Source: Pseudoalteromonas sp. XMcav2-N (GTDB lineage: Bacteria; Pseudomonadota; Gammaproteobacteria; Enterobacterales; Alteromonadaceae). From it: DNA of 64,000 bases. Both the position numbers and the translations under genes were made by a program. The stretch is from positions 1 through 64,000 of the forward strand of contig NZ_JAMXSF010000012.1 in the NCBI RefSeq assembly GCF_024124545.1, read 5' to 3'. How positions within the stretch are numbered: the first letter of the stretch is position 1; the number at the start of each line of letters is the position of its first letter. The notes beneath the pieces are model-generated. The model was given only the letters and a program-made list of their open reading frames with translations, was not told the DNA's origin and did no database searches. Positions 41,761 through 52,070 of the stretch are shown here, one piece after another.

Positions 41761-41814
41761 ACGCTGGTGCGCGACGGGTCGCGTCTAACGTTTTAGCAGC
41801 TGAGCTAGTGCCGC
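41761..41814 (-). pseudogene. Half-tRNA-Gly plus hairpin unit, P3
   Basis: The first 18 nt, GCGGCACTAGCTCAGCTG, are identical to tRNA-Gly. The sequence then switches to a hairpin: AAACG/CGTTT outside and CGCGAC/GTCGCG inside, about 15 pairs with small bulges around a CC turn. It lies between tRNA copies 2 and 3 and is read in the same direction. Confidence 0.87.
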
Positions 41815-41853
41815 TTTATAAAAGATATCTAGTTTATACACCTGAAGAAGTGT

Positions 41854-41929
41854 TGGAGCGGCACACGAGGTTCGAACTCGTGACCTCGACCTTGGCAAGG
41901 TCGCGCTCTACCAGCTGAGCTAGTGCCGC
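41854..41929 (-). tRNA. tRNA-Gly (GCC), copy 3
   Basis: A 76-nt tRNA-Gly identical to the other copies, with CCA encoded. It is separated from copy 4 by a 70-bp spacer that recurs exactly between P1 and copy 2. Confidence 0.96.
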
Positions 41930-41999
41930 ATCACAGGGTATGGAAATATAATCCAATACAAACTCGTTATTTAGTCAGTCGAGTAAACTGATTGTAGAT

Positions 42000-42075
42000 T
42001 GGAGCGGCACACGAGGTTCGAACTCGTGACCTCGACCTTGGCAAGGTCGCGCTCTACCAGCTGAGCTAGTGCCGC
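42000..42075 (-). tRNA. tRNA-Gly (GCC), copy 4 (first transcribed)
   Basis: A 76-nt tRNA-Gly identical to the other copies, with CCA encoded. It is the promoter-proximal member of the array, about 45 nt downstream of the expected transcription start. Confidence 0.96.
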
Positions 42076-42126
42076 TTCATAAATACCCCAGAGACAAAGA
42101 AGCTTTGCCGTCTTGAGCGGGGCAGG

Positions 42127-42154
42127 ATTCTACAAGATAGAAAAAGCATTGCAA
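42127..42154 (-). promoter_or_regulatory. Promoter of the tRNA-Gly array
   Basis: On the minus strand -35 TTGCAA (42149-42154), a 16-bp spacer and -10 TAGAAT (42127-42132) are followed by the GC-rich discriminator CCTGCCCCGC, typical of stringently controlled stable RNA promoters. It would drive all four tRNA genes and the three half-tRNA units. Confidence 0.7.
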
Positions 42155-42172
42155 GTACTTTTTCTAAATTTT

Positions 42173-42718
42173 TTAAAGATTGAAGAATTTTTGCTGGTAA
42201 ACCTTCAACTCCATAATGGAGTCTTTGATGTCGTCCAGAGCCAGGTGAGAGCTCTTTTTGTGGATCCCATTTAACAGCTCAGGCTTCCAACGACGTGCCA
42301 GCTCTTTAATCGTGCTGACGTCCAGGTTGCGGTAGTGGAAATATTCTTCCAGCTCAGGCATGTATTTGTTGAGGAAGCGACGGTCCTGCCCAATCGAATT
42401 ACCACACATCGGCGATTTGCCCGGCGGTACCCATTGTTTCAGGAAGTCCAATGTTTGTTTGATTGCATCAGATTCAGAGTGAGTGCTGGCCTTACAACGT
42501 GCAGTCAGACCGGAGCGGCCATGCTGGTTTGTACACCACTCATCCATATTATCAAGTAAATCATCACTTTGATGGATAGCAATTACAGGTCCCTCGGCCA
42601 GTACATTCAGATCACAGTCGGTGATCACAGTGGCAATTTCGAGGATCCTATCTGTTTTAGGTTCCAGACCCGTCATTTCTAAGTCGAGCCAGATCAGGTT
42701 TGATTCATGAAAAGACAT
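42173..42718 (-). CDS. orn: Oligoribonuclease
   Basis: Orn is the essential 3'-5' exoribonuclease that degrades diribonucleotides, including pGpG from cyclic-di-GMP breakdown. The 181-residue protein has the DEDDh motifs: [13 protein letters not shown] (Asp, Glu), the middle Asp in [13 protein letters not shown], and the C-terminal [11 protein letters not shown] with His and Asp. It is divergent from rsgA across 173 bp, a conserved neighbourhood. Confidence 0.97.
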   Translation of the reverse strand: MSFHESNLIWLDLEMTGLEPKTDRILEIATVITDCDLNVLAEGPVIAIHQSDDLLDNMDEWCTNQHGRSGLTARCKASTHSESDAIKQTLDFLKQWVPPGKSPMCGNSIGQDRRFLNKYMPELEEYFHYRNLDVSTIKELARRWKPELLNGIHKKSSHLALDDIKDSIMELKVYQQKFFNL

Positions 42719-42891
42719 ACACTACCTAACGGTACTTTCCTTTAGATCCAATGCAATTAGATATATCATATTAGCTTCATCACTCGACCAAAAGCTTTTT
42801 TTTACAAAGCGGGGCAATTTATTGAGTTATAGTCCATGATTGGCCTGTATACCACTCGATAGCAATAAATCGTGTCGCGAGTTTATAAGAT

Positions 42892-43944
42892 ATGGCAAAA
42901 CGCAAAAAACTCAGTAAGGGCCAGTCCAGACGGATCAGTGCCAACCATCAAAAACGCTTGCATAAAGCGAAACAACAATCCGACACTCAGGTAACTTGGC
43001 AAACCGATAACCTGGGCCCCACAGAACCCGCAGTGGTGATCAGTCGCTTTGGCCAGCACGCCGATGTCGAGTGCGAAAATGGCGACGTCCTGCGCTGTAA
43101 TATTCGCCGTACTGTCACCAGCATAGTATGTGGCGATGAAGTGATTTTTCGTCGCGCCAAAGTCAGCGAAGGCGATCTGGCCGGCGTGATAGAAGCCGTT
43201 GAGCCTCGCCGCTCTCAGCTCACCCGTCCGGATTTTTACGACGGCGTAAAAGTGGTGGCAGCCAATATTGACCAAATTTTAATGGTATCCGCTGTAGTGC
43301 CTGAATTCACCCCACAGATCATTGACCGCTATCTGGTCGCCTGTGAGGACATGGGCATTGAGCCTATTCTGTTACTCAACAAGATCGATCTGCTCGATGA
43401 CGAAGGCCTCGACTATGTCGATGAAGTGCTGGATATCTATCGTGAGCTAGGTTACCGCGTCCTGCTGGTGAGTAACAAAACAGGCCAGGGGATTGATGAA
43501 CTCAAAGCCCTGCTGACAGACAAGAACAACATCTTTGTTGGCCAATCCGGGGTGGGTAAATCCACTTTAGTGAATACCGTCCTGCCCGATGCCGCCATTC
43601 TGACGCAGGAAGTCTCTGAGAACAGTGGCCTGGGTCAGCACACCACCACGGTTTCTAAGCTACATCACCTGCCCAGTGGCGGTAACCTGATAGACAGTCC
43701 GGGGATCCGTGAATTCGGCCTGTGGCACCTCGAAGTAGAGCGGGTAACCTGGTGTTTTAAAGAGTTTCGTGAATTTATCGGCGGTTGCCGTTTTCGTGAC
43801 TGCAAACACCTGAATGATCCGGGTTGTCTGATCCTGGAAGCGGTTGATGAGGGCAAGATCAGCGAGCTGCGCTTTGACAGCTATCATCGTATTCTGGAGT
43901 CAATGGCGGATGGCCGTGCAGGTGCACGCGCGCCAAGAGTTTGA
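42892..43944 (+). CDS. rsgA: Ribosome small-subunit biogenesis GTPase RsgA
   Basis: RsgA is a circularly permuted GTPase that checks late 30S assembly. In the 350-residue protein the order G4 ([11 protein letters not shown]), G1 ([13 protein letters not shown]), G3 ([10 protein letters not shown]) shows the permutation. An OB-fold precedes the GTPase domain and a zinc knuckle [14 protein letters not shown] follows it. The basic N-terminus ([20 protein letters not shown]) is typical. psd starts 34 bp downstream. Confidence 0.97.
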   Translation: MAKRKKLSKGQSRRISANHQKRLHKAKQQSDTQVTWQTDNLGPTEPAVVISRFGQHADVECENGDVLRCNIRRTVTSIVCGDEVIFRRAKVSEGDLAGVIEAVEPRRSQLTRPDFYDGVKVVAANIDQILMVSAVVPEFTPQIIDRYLVACEDMGIEPILLLNKIDLLDDEGLDYVDEVLDIYRELGYRVLLVSNKTGQGIDELKALLTDKNNIFVGQSGVGKSTLVNTVLPDAAILTQEVSENSGLGQHTTTVSKLHHLPSGGNLIDSPGIREFGLWHLEVERVTWCFKEFREFIGGCRFRDCKHLNDPGCLILEAVDEGKISELRFDSYHRILESMADGRAGARAPRV

Positions 43945-43978
43945 TACTATCTTCAAAATTTTTTCAGGAATAATAAAA

Positions 43979-44845
43979 GTGAACTTGGATAAACTAAAGA
44001 TTGCCCTGCAATATGCTTTACCCAAACATGCCGTATCACGTTTAGTGGGAAAACTGGCCGCAGCCGAAGCGGGTGCACTGACCACCACCTTAATTAAACT
44101 GTTTATCAAACAATACAAGATAGACATGAGTGAAGCCCTGCATGAAGATCCAGCTCACTATAAAACCTTTAATGAATTCTTTACCCGTCCGCTGAAGCCG
44201 GGGATCCGCCCGCTTGCAGAAGATGCCGGCATCCTGGCCCACCCGGTCGATGGTGCCATCAGCCAGTTAGGCGATGTGGTCGATGGCCAGATCATTCAGG
44301 CTAAAGGCCATGATTACAGCCTGCAAACTCTGCTGGGTGGCAAAGAATCCGACGTAGCACCGTACCTTGGCGGTAAGTTTGCCACTATTTATTTAGCACC
44401 CAAAGACTATCACCGTATTCATATGCCCCTTGATGGAACGCTGAAAAAGATGATTTACGTGCCTGGTGATCTCTTCTCAGTAAACCCGCTTACGGCGCAA
44501 AATGTCCCCAATCTGTTTGCACGTAACGAACGAGTTGTCGCTATCTTTGACACTGAGATAGGTCCACTTGCTATGGTACTGGTGGGCGCCACCATAGTGG
44601 CCAGTATCGAAACTATCTGGGCCGGCACTGTCACGCCACCAGCCGGTAAAGACGTCTTCAGCTGGGATTACCCGGCAGAGGGCGACAACGCCGTTAAACT
44701 GAAAAAAGGTGACGAGATGGGCCGCTTTAAGCTGGGCTCGACGGTTATTTTGGCCTGGGGAGAAGACAAGGCCGACTTCCTGGCCAATCAATTGCCAGAA
44801 ACCGTTACCCGTATGGGCACCCCTTTTGCGACCATCCGCGACTAA
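43979..44845 (+). CDS. psd: Phosphatidylserine decarboxylase proenzyme
   Basis: Psd makes phosphatidylethanolamine from phosphatidylserine at the inner membrane and uses a pyruvoyl group formed by self-cleavage. The GTG at 43979, 8 nt after an AGGAA Shine-Dalgarno, gives 288 residues; a longer open frame overlapping rsgA has no family support. The cleavage motif LGST is in [12 protein letters not shown] near the C-terminus, and HPVDGAI and YHRIHMP carry the catalytic Asp/His residues. It ends at a strong terminator shared with thiF. Confidence 0.95.
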   Translation: MNLDKLKIALQYALPKHAVSRLVGKLAAAEAGALTTTLIKLFIKQYKIDMSEALHEDPAHYKTFNEFFTRPLKPGIRPLAEDAGILAHPVDGAISQLGDVVDGQIIQAKGHDYSLQTLLGGKESDVAPYLGGKFATIYLAPKDYHRIHMPLDGTLKKMIYVPGDLFSVNPLTAQNVPNLFARNERVVAIFDTEIGPLAMVLVGATIVASIETIWAGTVTPPAGKDVFSWDYPAEGDNAVKLKKGDEMGRFKLGSTVILAWGEDKADFLANQLPETVTRMGTPFATIRD

Positions 44846-44860
44846 GTCGGGTAATTCGCT

Positions 44861-44891
44861 CAAAAAAGCCCGCAGAAGCGGGCTTTTTTAA
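44861..44891. terminator. Bidirectional terminator between psd and thiF
   Basis: AAAAAAGCCCGC pairs with GCGGGCTTTTTT around an AGAA loop, with T runs on both strands. It lies between the convergent psd and thiF genes and can serve both. Confidence 0.92.
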
Positions 44892-44903
44892 TCGTCTGTG
44901 GCA

Positions 44904-45656
44904 TTAGCCACACACATCACATGCTGTATCTCTTTCCAGCGTAAACTGCCTTTGCTTAAGGCTTAGCGCATCAACCACTATCATTTCACTGTGTTTATCA
45001 GGTACATCAGAGATAATTAAACTGACTGCTTTCATCGCCTGCATAGAGCCGATTATGCCAAGTAACGGACTCACCACACCTGCGTTCTGACAATTCAATA
45101 TCGGTTGCGCCGAAGACTGTGGAAAAATGCAGTGATAACAGGGGGAAGGTTTCCTGAAATCAAAGGTCATAAACTGGCCCTGAGTGCCCAGCGCGGCACC
45201 CGAGATTAGTACCTTACGTTGTTGTACGCAATACTGATTGAGCAAATAGCGCGTGGCGAAGTTGTCGCTGCAATCCAGGATCCAGTCACTGTCTTGCAAT
45301 ATGCTGTCTATATTGCTGCTATTAAGCTTCACAGGCTGAGGGATCAGTGAGATTTGGTTATTCAGGCTAGCTAAAACCTTACCCGCTGCCTTCGCTTTTG
45401 GCTGCCCGATATGGCTGATCTTATACAAAATTTGCCTTTGCAAATTAGACAGCTCAACCGCATCATCATCACAAAAAGTCAGCTGCCCGACTCCGCTTGC
45501 CGCCAGATAAAACAGCGCAGGGCTACCCAGGCCACCACAACCCACCACAGCCACCCGCGCTTGTTTAAGACGGAGCTGACCGGCTTCAGACACTTCATTG
45601 AGCAGTAAATGGCGGCTGTACCTCAGCCGCTCTTTGTCACTGAGTTCTGTACTCAT
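44904..45656 (-). CDS. thiF: ThiF/MoeB-family adenylyltransferase, ThiS activator
   Basis: ThiF adenylates the C-terminal glycine of ThiS, the first step of sulfur loading for the thiazole ring. The 250-residue protein has the nucleotide-binding motif VAVVGCGGLGSPALFYLAAS, DDDAVELSNLQRQI, the catalytic-loop region LNCQNAGVVSPLLGIIG and two zinc CxxC pairs (CYHC and CDVC). Sequence alone cannot separate ThiF from MoeB. The thi operon position, overlapping thiDE by 4 bp, decides for ThiF. Confidence 0.9.
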   Translation of the reverse strand: MSTELSDKERLRYSRHLLLNEVSEAGQLRLKQARVAVVGCGGLGSPALFYLAASGVGQLTFCDDDAVELSNLQRQILYKISHIGQPKAKAAGKVLASLNNQISLIPQPVKLNSSNIDSILQDSDWILDCSDNFATRYLLNQYCVQQRKVLISGAALGTQGQFMTFDFRKPSPCYHCIFPQSSAQPILNCQNAGVVSPLLGIIGSMQAMKAVSLIISDVPDKHSEMIVVDALSLKQRQFTLERDTACDVCG

Positions 45657-47173
45657 GACTCGCCAGTGGCCCGTTTCAGGTCAATAATGGCCTGTTTAGG
45701 GTCCGCCGCCTCGGTGATGGCACGCACCACCGCCACACTGCCAACCCCGGTTGCTGCAACCTGAGGAGCCCGTGTCAGGTCAATGCCCCCAATAGCCACT
45801 GTAGGATAGGTTTCACACATCAGAGGCACAAAGTGTCTGAGCTTTTCGATCCCCTGGATCTGTCCGGTCATGTCCTTGGTGGTCGTCGGGTAAATCGCCC
45901 CAAATGCCAGATAACTGGGCCGGTAGTTATGGGCTCGCAGCATTTCATAAAACCCATGTGTGGACACCCCCAGGCGTAATCCTGCCTGCTGAATGGCAAC
46001 CAGATTCGCCGAATCCAGATCTTCCTGACCAAGATGCACCCCATAGGCGCCATGGCGAATGGCCAGCTCCCAGTGGTCGTTAATAAAGACCCGGCCCTGA
46101 TACTTTTCCCCCAGTGTGATAGCACACTGTATGTCTTCTTCCAGGGTCACATGATCAGCCTGTTTAATTCTGAGTTGCACTGTTTTTACGCCCTCAGCCA
46201 GACACTTTTCAACCCAGTCTACCGAGTCTACGACGGCATAAAGCCCCAGCTCTTCTCCGATGGGCGCAAACCCGGCGGCAAAGTTAAACTCTTCACTGAC
46301 GGCAAATTCCAGTTCATCACCCAACCAGCTCCCTGGCTCTATCACCTGAGGAAAGTCTGAGATATTCTCTGGGAACCCGGCATGTGCCAGTGGCCCTCGC
46401 CCCTCACCAAAGCGCTGCGCTAATTTCAGCCCCTGATTAATATAGGCTTTGGCCAGAATAAAGGCATCTTTGATCGGGTAGCCTTTGGCCAGGCAAGCCG
46501 CAACAGAAGAGGCGAAGCTACATCCGGTACCATGACTGTGCGGCGTTTGTATCGCTTCATTGCCAAGCCAATACTCTTCATCCTCACTCCAGCAATAATC
46601 AATGCAATAGCCACTGGGATAATCCCAGTGACCCCCTTTAATGATCACCGATTTGACGCCAAATTCGCGCAGCTTACGGGCAGCGTCCCTGACGGCATCC
46701 GGACCAATCAGGTATACGCCAGTGAGCACTTGCGTCTCCTGTGTATTGGGCGTGATCACATCGACCAGAGGTAACAGGTACTTTTTCAGGGCATCCAGGG
46801 TATCTTCTTCGGTCAGCGCATCACCACTGGATGCAATGGCAACAGGATCAAAGACCACCACAGGTGGTGTCTCCCAGCGGCTCTTGTACTGTGCTAAATG
46901 CTCTGCCACCAGCTGTATCTGTGTGCTATTGGCCAGCATCCCAATCTTAATCACGGTCGCTTTTAAATCGGCTTCGAGTGCCAGTAGCTGAGATTCCAAC
47001 ACTTCACTCGACACCGCATTGATCTCTTCAACCGCAAGGCTATTTTGCGCCGTCAGCGCAGTCACGGCTGTGCAGGTTTGCACACCAAAGCTGTGCATCG
47101 CTTTGACATCCGCCTGGATCCCTGCGCCGCCGCCCGAATCCGACCCGGCAATGGTCCATACCAGTTCAGCCAC
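45653..47173 (-). CDS. ThiD-ThiE fusion: HMP-P kinase and thiamin phosphate synthase
   Basis: The 506-residue protein joins two thiamin enzymes. Residues 1-270 are ThiD (WTIAGSDSGGGAGIQADVKA; TPHSHGTGCSFASSVAACLA), which phosphorylates HMP and HMP-P. Residues 310-506 are ThiE (LYAVVDSVDWVEKCL; GVKTVQLRIKQ; FINDHWELAIRHGAYGVHLG; YLAFGAIYPTTTKDM), which couples HMP-PP with the thiazole phosphate. A linker of about 40 residues separates them. It overlaps thiF by 4 bp. Such ThiDE fusions occur elsewhere, with varying domain order. Confidence 0.94.
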   Translation of the reverse strand: MAELVWTIAGSDSGGGAGIQADVKAMHSFGVQTCTAVTALTAQNSLAVEEINAVSSEVLESQLLALEADLKATVIKIGMLANSTQIQLVAEHLAQYKSRWETPPVVVFDPVAIASSGDALTEEDTLDALKKYLLPLVDVITPNTQETQVLTGVYLIGPDAVRDAARKLREFGVKSVIIKGGHWDYPSGYCIDYCWSEDEEYWLGNEAIQTPHSHGTGCSFASSVAACLAKGYPIKDAFILAKAYINQGLKLAQRFGEGRGPLAHAGFPENISDFPQVIEPGSWLGDELEFAVSEEFNFAAGFAPIGEELGLYAVVDSVDWVEKCLAEGVKTVQLRIKQADHVTLEEDIQCAITLGEKYQGRVFINDHWELAIRHGAYGVHLGQEDLDSANLVAIQQAGLRLGVSTHGFYEMLRAHNYRPSYLAFGAIYPTTTKDMTGQIQGIEKLRHFVPLMCETYPTVAIGGIDLTRAPQVAATGVGSVAVVRAITEAADPKQAIIDLKRATGES

Positions 47174-47257
47174 AATTACTCCTACTTACTCTGTTTAACA
47201 TGGGCGCATGAATAAGTGCTATGCGCCACAAAGGCTTAGCGTCACTATAGCGCGTGT

Positions 47258-48052
47258 TTAATTCTGATGCCAAAAGGGCATCCCCATCGTCGGGGTGGAA
47301 GGCGCTGCGACTTCTTTCTCCGGCATGGCCTGCGCTACATAGGCGGCACGCCCGGCAACCACCGCATGATTAAAAGCACTGGCCATGGTCACCGGACAAC
47401 CAGCACCAGCAATGGCAGAGTTCAGCAACACGGCATCATACCCAAGCTCCAGGGCCTGTACGGCATGTGATGGTAAGCCGAGTCCCGCGTCAACAATCAG
47501 GGTATGATCAGGCAAACGCTCACGAATGGTTTTCAGGTTATAGGGGTTGAGTAGCCCTTTCCCGGTGCCAATGGGGGCCCCCCAGGGCATCAGTACTTCG
47601 CAGCCCAGATCCGCCAGGCGCTGACACACCACTAAATCATCGGTGCAATATGGCAAGACTTTAAACCCCTGCTTTATCAGGATTTCGGTGGCTTCCAGCA
47701 GGGCAATCGGATCGGGCTGTAAATTGTATTCGTCGCCAATCAGTTCCAGCTTGATCCAGTCAGTTGCAAACACTTCCCGACACATTTGTGCCAGTGTCAC
47801 CACTTCTTTGACACTGTGACACCCGGCGGTATTAGGCAGTACTCGCAATCCGGTGTCTTTGATCAATTGCCAGAAGTCGTCTCCAGCCGACACGGAGTTT
47901 TGTCGTCGCAGTGAGACAGTGACGATTTGTGCCTGCGAAGCCACCAGGCTTTGCTGCATAATCTCCGGAGAGGGGTAAAGTGCCGAGCCTATCAGCAAGC
48001 GGCTGTCGAACTGCTCACCGTAAATGGTTAACGGTTTATCACTGTGCATCAT
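47258..48052 (-). CDS. thiG: Thiazole synthase
   Basis: ThiG forms the thiazole phosphate ring from deoxyxylulose 5-phosphate, dehydroglycine and ThiS thiocarboxylate. The 264-residue barrel protein has the Schiff-base lysine in [11 protein letters not shown] and the phosphate-binding [16 protein letters not shown] and [20 protein letters not shown] segments (quoted separately as [10 protein letters not shown] and QALELGYDA). It starts at the thiS stop (one-base overlap). Confidence 0.95.
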   Translation of the reverse strand: MMHSDKPLTIYGEQFDSRLLIGSALYPSPEIMQQSLVASQAQIVTVSLRRQNSVSAGDDFWQLIKDTGLRVLPNTAGCHSVKEVVTLAQMCREVFATDWIKLELIGDEYNLQPDPIALLEATEILIKQGFKVLPYCTDDLVVCQRLADLGCEVLMPWGAPIGTGKGLLNPYNLKTIRERLPDHTLIVDAGLGLPSHAVQALELGYDAVLLNSAIAGAGCPVTMASAFNHAVVAGRAAYVAQAMPEKEVAAPSTPTMGMPFWHQN

Positions 48053-48249
48053 TAGCCTCCCTGAATAGGCGATAGCAACTCGATGCTGTCACCCTCTTGC
48101 AGTCGATGCTCCGCCAACGTGCTGCGCGGCACAAATTGCCCGTTCAGTGCCACGGCAAAAGGCGCCTTTGCCCCTTGCGCCTCAATCACCTCCAGCAAAG
48201 ACAGTGGCTGTGACAGCGTGAGCGCCTGACCATTGTAACTAATATTCAT
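48052..48249 (-). CDS. thiS: Sulfur carrier protein ThiS
   Basis: ThiS is the ubiquitin-like carrier of sulfur for thiazole synthesis. The 65-residue protein ends LLSPIQGG, with the required C-terminal Gly-Gly that ThiF adenylates. It overlaps thiO by 4 bp and thiG by 1 bp, showing tight translational coupling. Confidence 0.95.
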   Translation of the reverse strand: MNISYNGQALTLSQPLSLLEVIEAQGAKAPFAVALNGQFVPRSTLAEHRLQEGDSIELLSPIQGG

Positions 48250-49265
48250 AATACCCCTTGTTGTAACGCTTGCTGCACCACCGCCGGTGCCAGCAAAAAA
48301 CCATGCCGATACAGACCGTTAATGCGAATCACATTATCAGTGACACTAATATGCGGGCGATTGTCTTTATATGCCGGGCGCAAGCCTGCGCGCAGCGACA
48401 TCACCCGCCCCTCAGCAAAGCCACTGTGTACCGTATATGCAGCCGACAGTAACTCCAGTGTTGAGCGTACCGTGATATCACCCCGATCCTGAGATTCAAT
48501 TTCGGTCGCACCGATGACAAACTCGTGATTTGGTTTAGGCGCAATATAGAGTGGATAACGTGGATGCATCAGACGCACCGGGCGCTGCAGACTCACCTCG
48601 GGCGCATAGATGCGAGCAACTTCGCCACGTACCCCTCGCAGCCCGGGGCTGTCGTCTTTGGCATCCAGTCCACGGCAGTCAATGATCCAGTCAAACGCGT
48701 CACCATTGACCCGCCCTTGTGCGATGTGTGCCTCTGCCCCTTCATTAAAGCGCACCCCCCTGTTTTTTAAGGTGCTAAGGCTGGCAGCAAAGAATGCCAG
48801 ATTATCGAGCTGACCCTCACAGGGTAAATACAACCCCTGGTGAAAGCGGCCAGCCAGATCAGGTTCCAGCGCACCAATGCCGTGACCATTCAGGCTTTGC
48901 ACCTGATGGCCAGCCAGTGGCTTAAGGCGACGTTGGAAACTCAACAAGTCGCCCCTGTCTTGCTGGTGCGCGACGATCACAGTGCCCTGCTGCTGAAAGA
49001 ACACCGGCGCGTCGAGTTTGGCCAGTAACTCGGGCCATAAGGTCATGGCATGTAAGCCCTGCTCAGCCAGATCTTGTTCACAGATCACGGATTCGGCCAT
49101 GGGCGCAAGCATCGCTGCGGCCAAAGTGCCTACACTGGCAGGCTCCGCGACCAGATCACGCTCAAATACACTCAGCTGATAATGCTCAGCCAGCATCAGC
49201 GCCGCAACCCGGCCTGTCAGACCAAAGCCGACAATGGCAACGCGTGGTTTGTTTGTCTGGGACAT
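48246..49265 (-). CDS. thiO: Glycine oxidase ThiO
   Basis: ThiO is the FAD enzyme that oxidises glycine to dehydroglycine for ThiG; it replaces the anaerobic tyrosine lyase ThiH and suits an aerobic marine lifestyle. The 339-residue protein has the FAD Rossmann motif VAIVGFGLTGRVAALMLAEH and the C-terminal INGLYRHGFLLAPAV segment. The second glycine-rich position, GFGLTG, fits GxGxxG. A GGAGG Shine-Dalgarno follows an intercistronic hairpin after thiC. Confidence 0.93.
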   Translation of the reverse strand: MSQTNKPRVAIVGFGLTGRVAALMLAEHYQLSVFERDLVAEPASVGTLAAAMLAPMAESVICEQDLAEQGLHAMTLWPELLAKLDAPVFFQQQGTVIVAHQQDRGDLLSFQRRLKPLAGHQVQSLNGHGIGALEPDLAGRFHQGLYLPCEGQLDNLAFFAASLSTLKNRGVRFNEGAEAHIAQGRVNGDAFDWIIDCRGLDAKDDSPGLRGVRGEVARIYAPEVSLQRPVRLMHPRYPLYIAPKPNHEFVIGATEIESQDRGDITVRSTLELLSAAYTVHSGFAEGRVMSLRAGLRPAYKDNRPHISVTDNVIRINGLYRHGFLLAPAVVQQALQQGVL

Positions 49266-49277
49266 CTTGCCTCCATA

Positions 49278-49295
49278 CGGGCCCGAGGGGGCCCG
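49278..49295 (-). promoter_or_regulatory. Intercistronic hairpin between thiC and thiO
   Basis: A perfect 7-bp GC-only stem CGGGCCC/GGGCCCG with a 4-nt loop lies in the 40-nt thiC-thiO gap, just before the thiO GGAGG site. There is no T run, so mRNA processing, 3' protection of the thiC message or translational tuning of thiO are more likely than termination. Confidence 0.6.
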
Positions 49296-49305
49296 CTACC
49301 CTAAA

Positions 49306-51433
<2,128 letters not shown>

Positions 51434-51520
51434 GCTTGTTCCCTACGCAGGCATTAACCTGATCAGGTCCACGGATCCCGCAATACTGCGATCTCAGCCC
51501 AGATGGGCACTCCGACAAGT
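51434..51520 (-). promoter_or_regulatory. TPP riboswitch (THI element)
   Basis: On the minus strand the aptamer shows all core blocks: CGGAGTGCC, GGGCTGAGA, the GGGATCCGTGGACCTGATCA pocket region (the usual GAACCTGAUC-type box), GTTAATGCC-TGCGTAGGGAA, and a closing P1 stem CTTGT/ACAAG. It lies upstream of thiC and senses thiamin pyrophosphate, so it should turn the whole thi operon down when TPP is plentiful. Confidence 0.95.
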
Positions 51521-51535
51521 AACGAACTGTGAAAA

Positions 51536-51564
51536 AGTTTACTGAATCGCGCCTAGTTAGTCAA
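51536..51564 (-). promoter_or_regulatory. Probable thiC operon promoter
   Basis: On the minus strand -35 TTGACT (51559-51564), a 17-bp spacer and -10 TAAACT (51536-51541) lie just before the TPP aptamer. The -35 box is inside the last codons of the META lipoprotein gene and its stop codon (51553-51555) falls in the spacer. Confidence 0.6.
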
Positions 51565-51972
51565 AGACTCTGCGTCCAGCGCTTTAAACCGCCAGGTTTG
51601 CTCGCCTTTCAGCTGTAGCTTGCTATTCACAAAGGTAACACTGGCGCCTTGTTGCAGCATCTCTAGAAACTGTACTTCCTGATTGTCTAAGGTACTGCCG
51701 CAAGACTTGCGAGTCATCCCCAGCTTACTCAGTGTGAGCACCTCTGAATCCATGTTGCCCTCGGCAAAAAACCGATTACAACCTGCGAAGCCAACCACCT
51801 GTAGAGCGTCCAGAAATTCAATTTCTATCGGTGAGGCATCTTTGACAAGATGACCATCAACCTGAATTAACTGCCAGTGAGAGTGCTTAAGCTGTTCCCT
51901 GGTTACCTTCCCTGTACTGGAACATGCCATTAATAATACGCACATCAGGCATAAAAGAATGGAAATTTTCAT
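51553..51972 (-). CDS. META-domain lipoprotein (HslJ-like)
   Basis: The 139-residue product has a lipoprotein signal (MKISILLCLMCVLLMACSS) with lipobox LMAC and the lipidated Cys17, no Asp at +2, so outer membrane sorting is expected. A META/DUF306 domain follows (HWQLIQVDGHLV; VGFAGCNRFFAEG; LGMTRKSC). HslJ of E. coli is linked to novobiocin resistance and heat shock, but the role here is unknown. Its 3' end overlaps the promoter of the thi operon. Confidence 0.87.
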   Translation of the reverse strand: MKISILLCLMCVLLMACSSTGKVTREQLKHSHWQLIQVDGHLVKDASPIEIEFLDALQVVGFAGCNRFFAEGNMDSEVLTLSKLGMTRKSCGSTLDNQEVQFLEMLQQGASVTFVNSKLQLKGEQTWRFKALDAESLTN

Positions 51973-52024
51973 GGTAAACCAACCGCTTAAAATATGATTA
52001 ATATTATAACGTCAGGCGGCATGG

Positions 52025-52061
52025 AAAAGGCAGTAAAAATCTGTAATTTTCTGCCTTTTTA
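52025..52061 (-). terminator. Terminator after the thioesterase gene
   Basis: On the minus strand AAAAGGCAG pairs with CTGCCTTTT, and the inner AAAAT/ATTTT extends the stem, with A/T runs outside. It lies 10 bp after the thioesterase stop and before the META lipoprotein gene. Confidence 0.75.
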
Positions 52062-52070
52062 GTCAAAAAA

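Larger units (their letters stand above)
41515..42082 (-). repeat. 153-bp direct duplication inside the tRNA-Gly array
   Basis: The segments 41515-41667 and 41930-42082 are the same over 153 bp, including spacer and a whole tRNA-Gly, with a 415-bp offset. The array therefore grew by unequal exchange. In one copy the neighbour is the full tRNA copy 3, in the other the half-tRNA unit P1. Confidence 0.9.

Noticed and set aside
41360-42075. Regularly spaced repeats that could suggest a CRISPR array
   Set aside because: The repeated units are complete tRNA-Gly genes and tRNA-derived halves; spacers are duplicated, not unique, and no cas genes are present.
43844-43978. Longer psd start overlapping rsgA by about 100 bp
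   Set aside because: The extra 45 residues have no resemblance to Psd proteins, and GTG 43979 has a well-spaced AGGAA.
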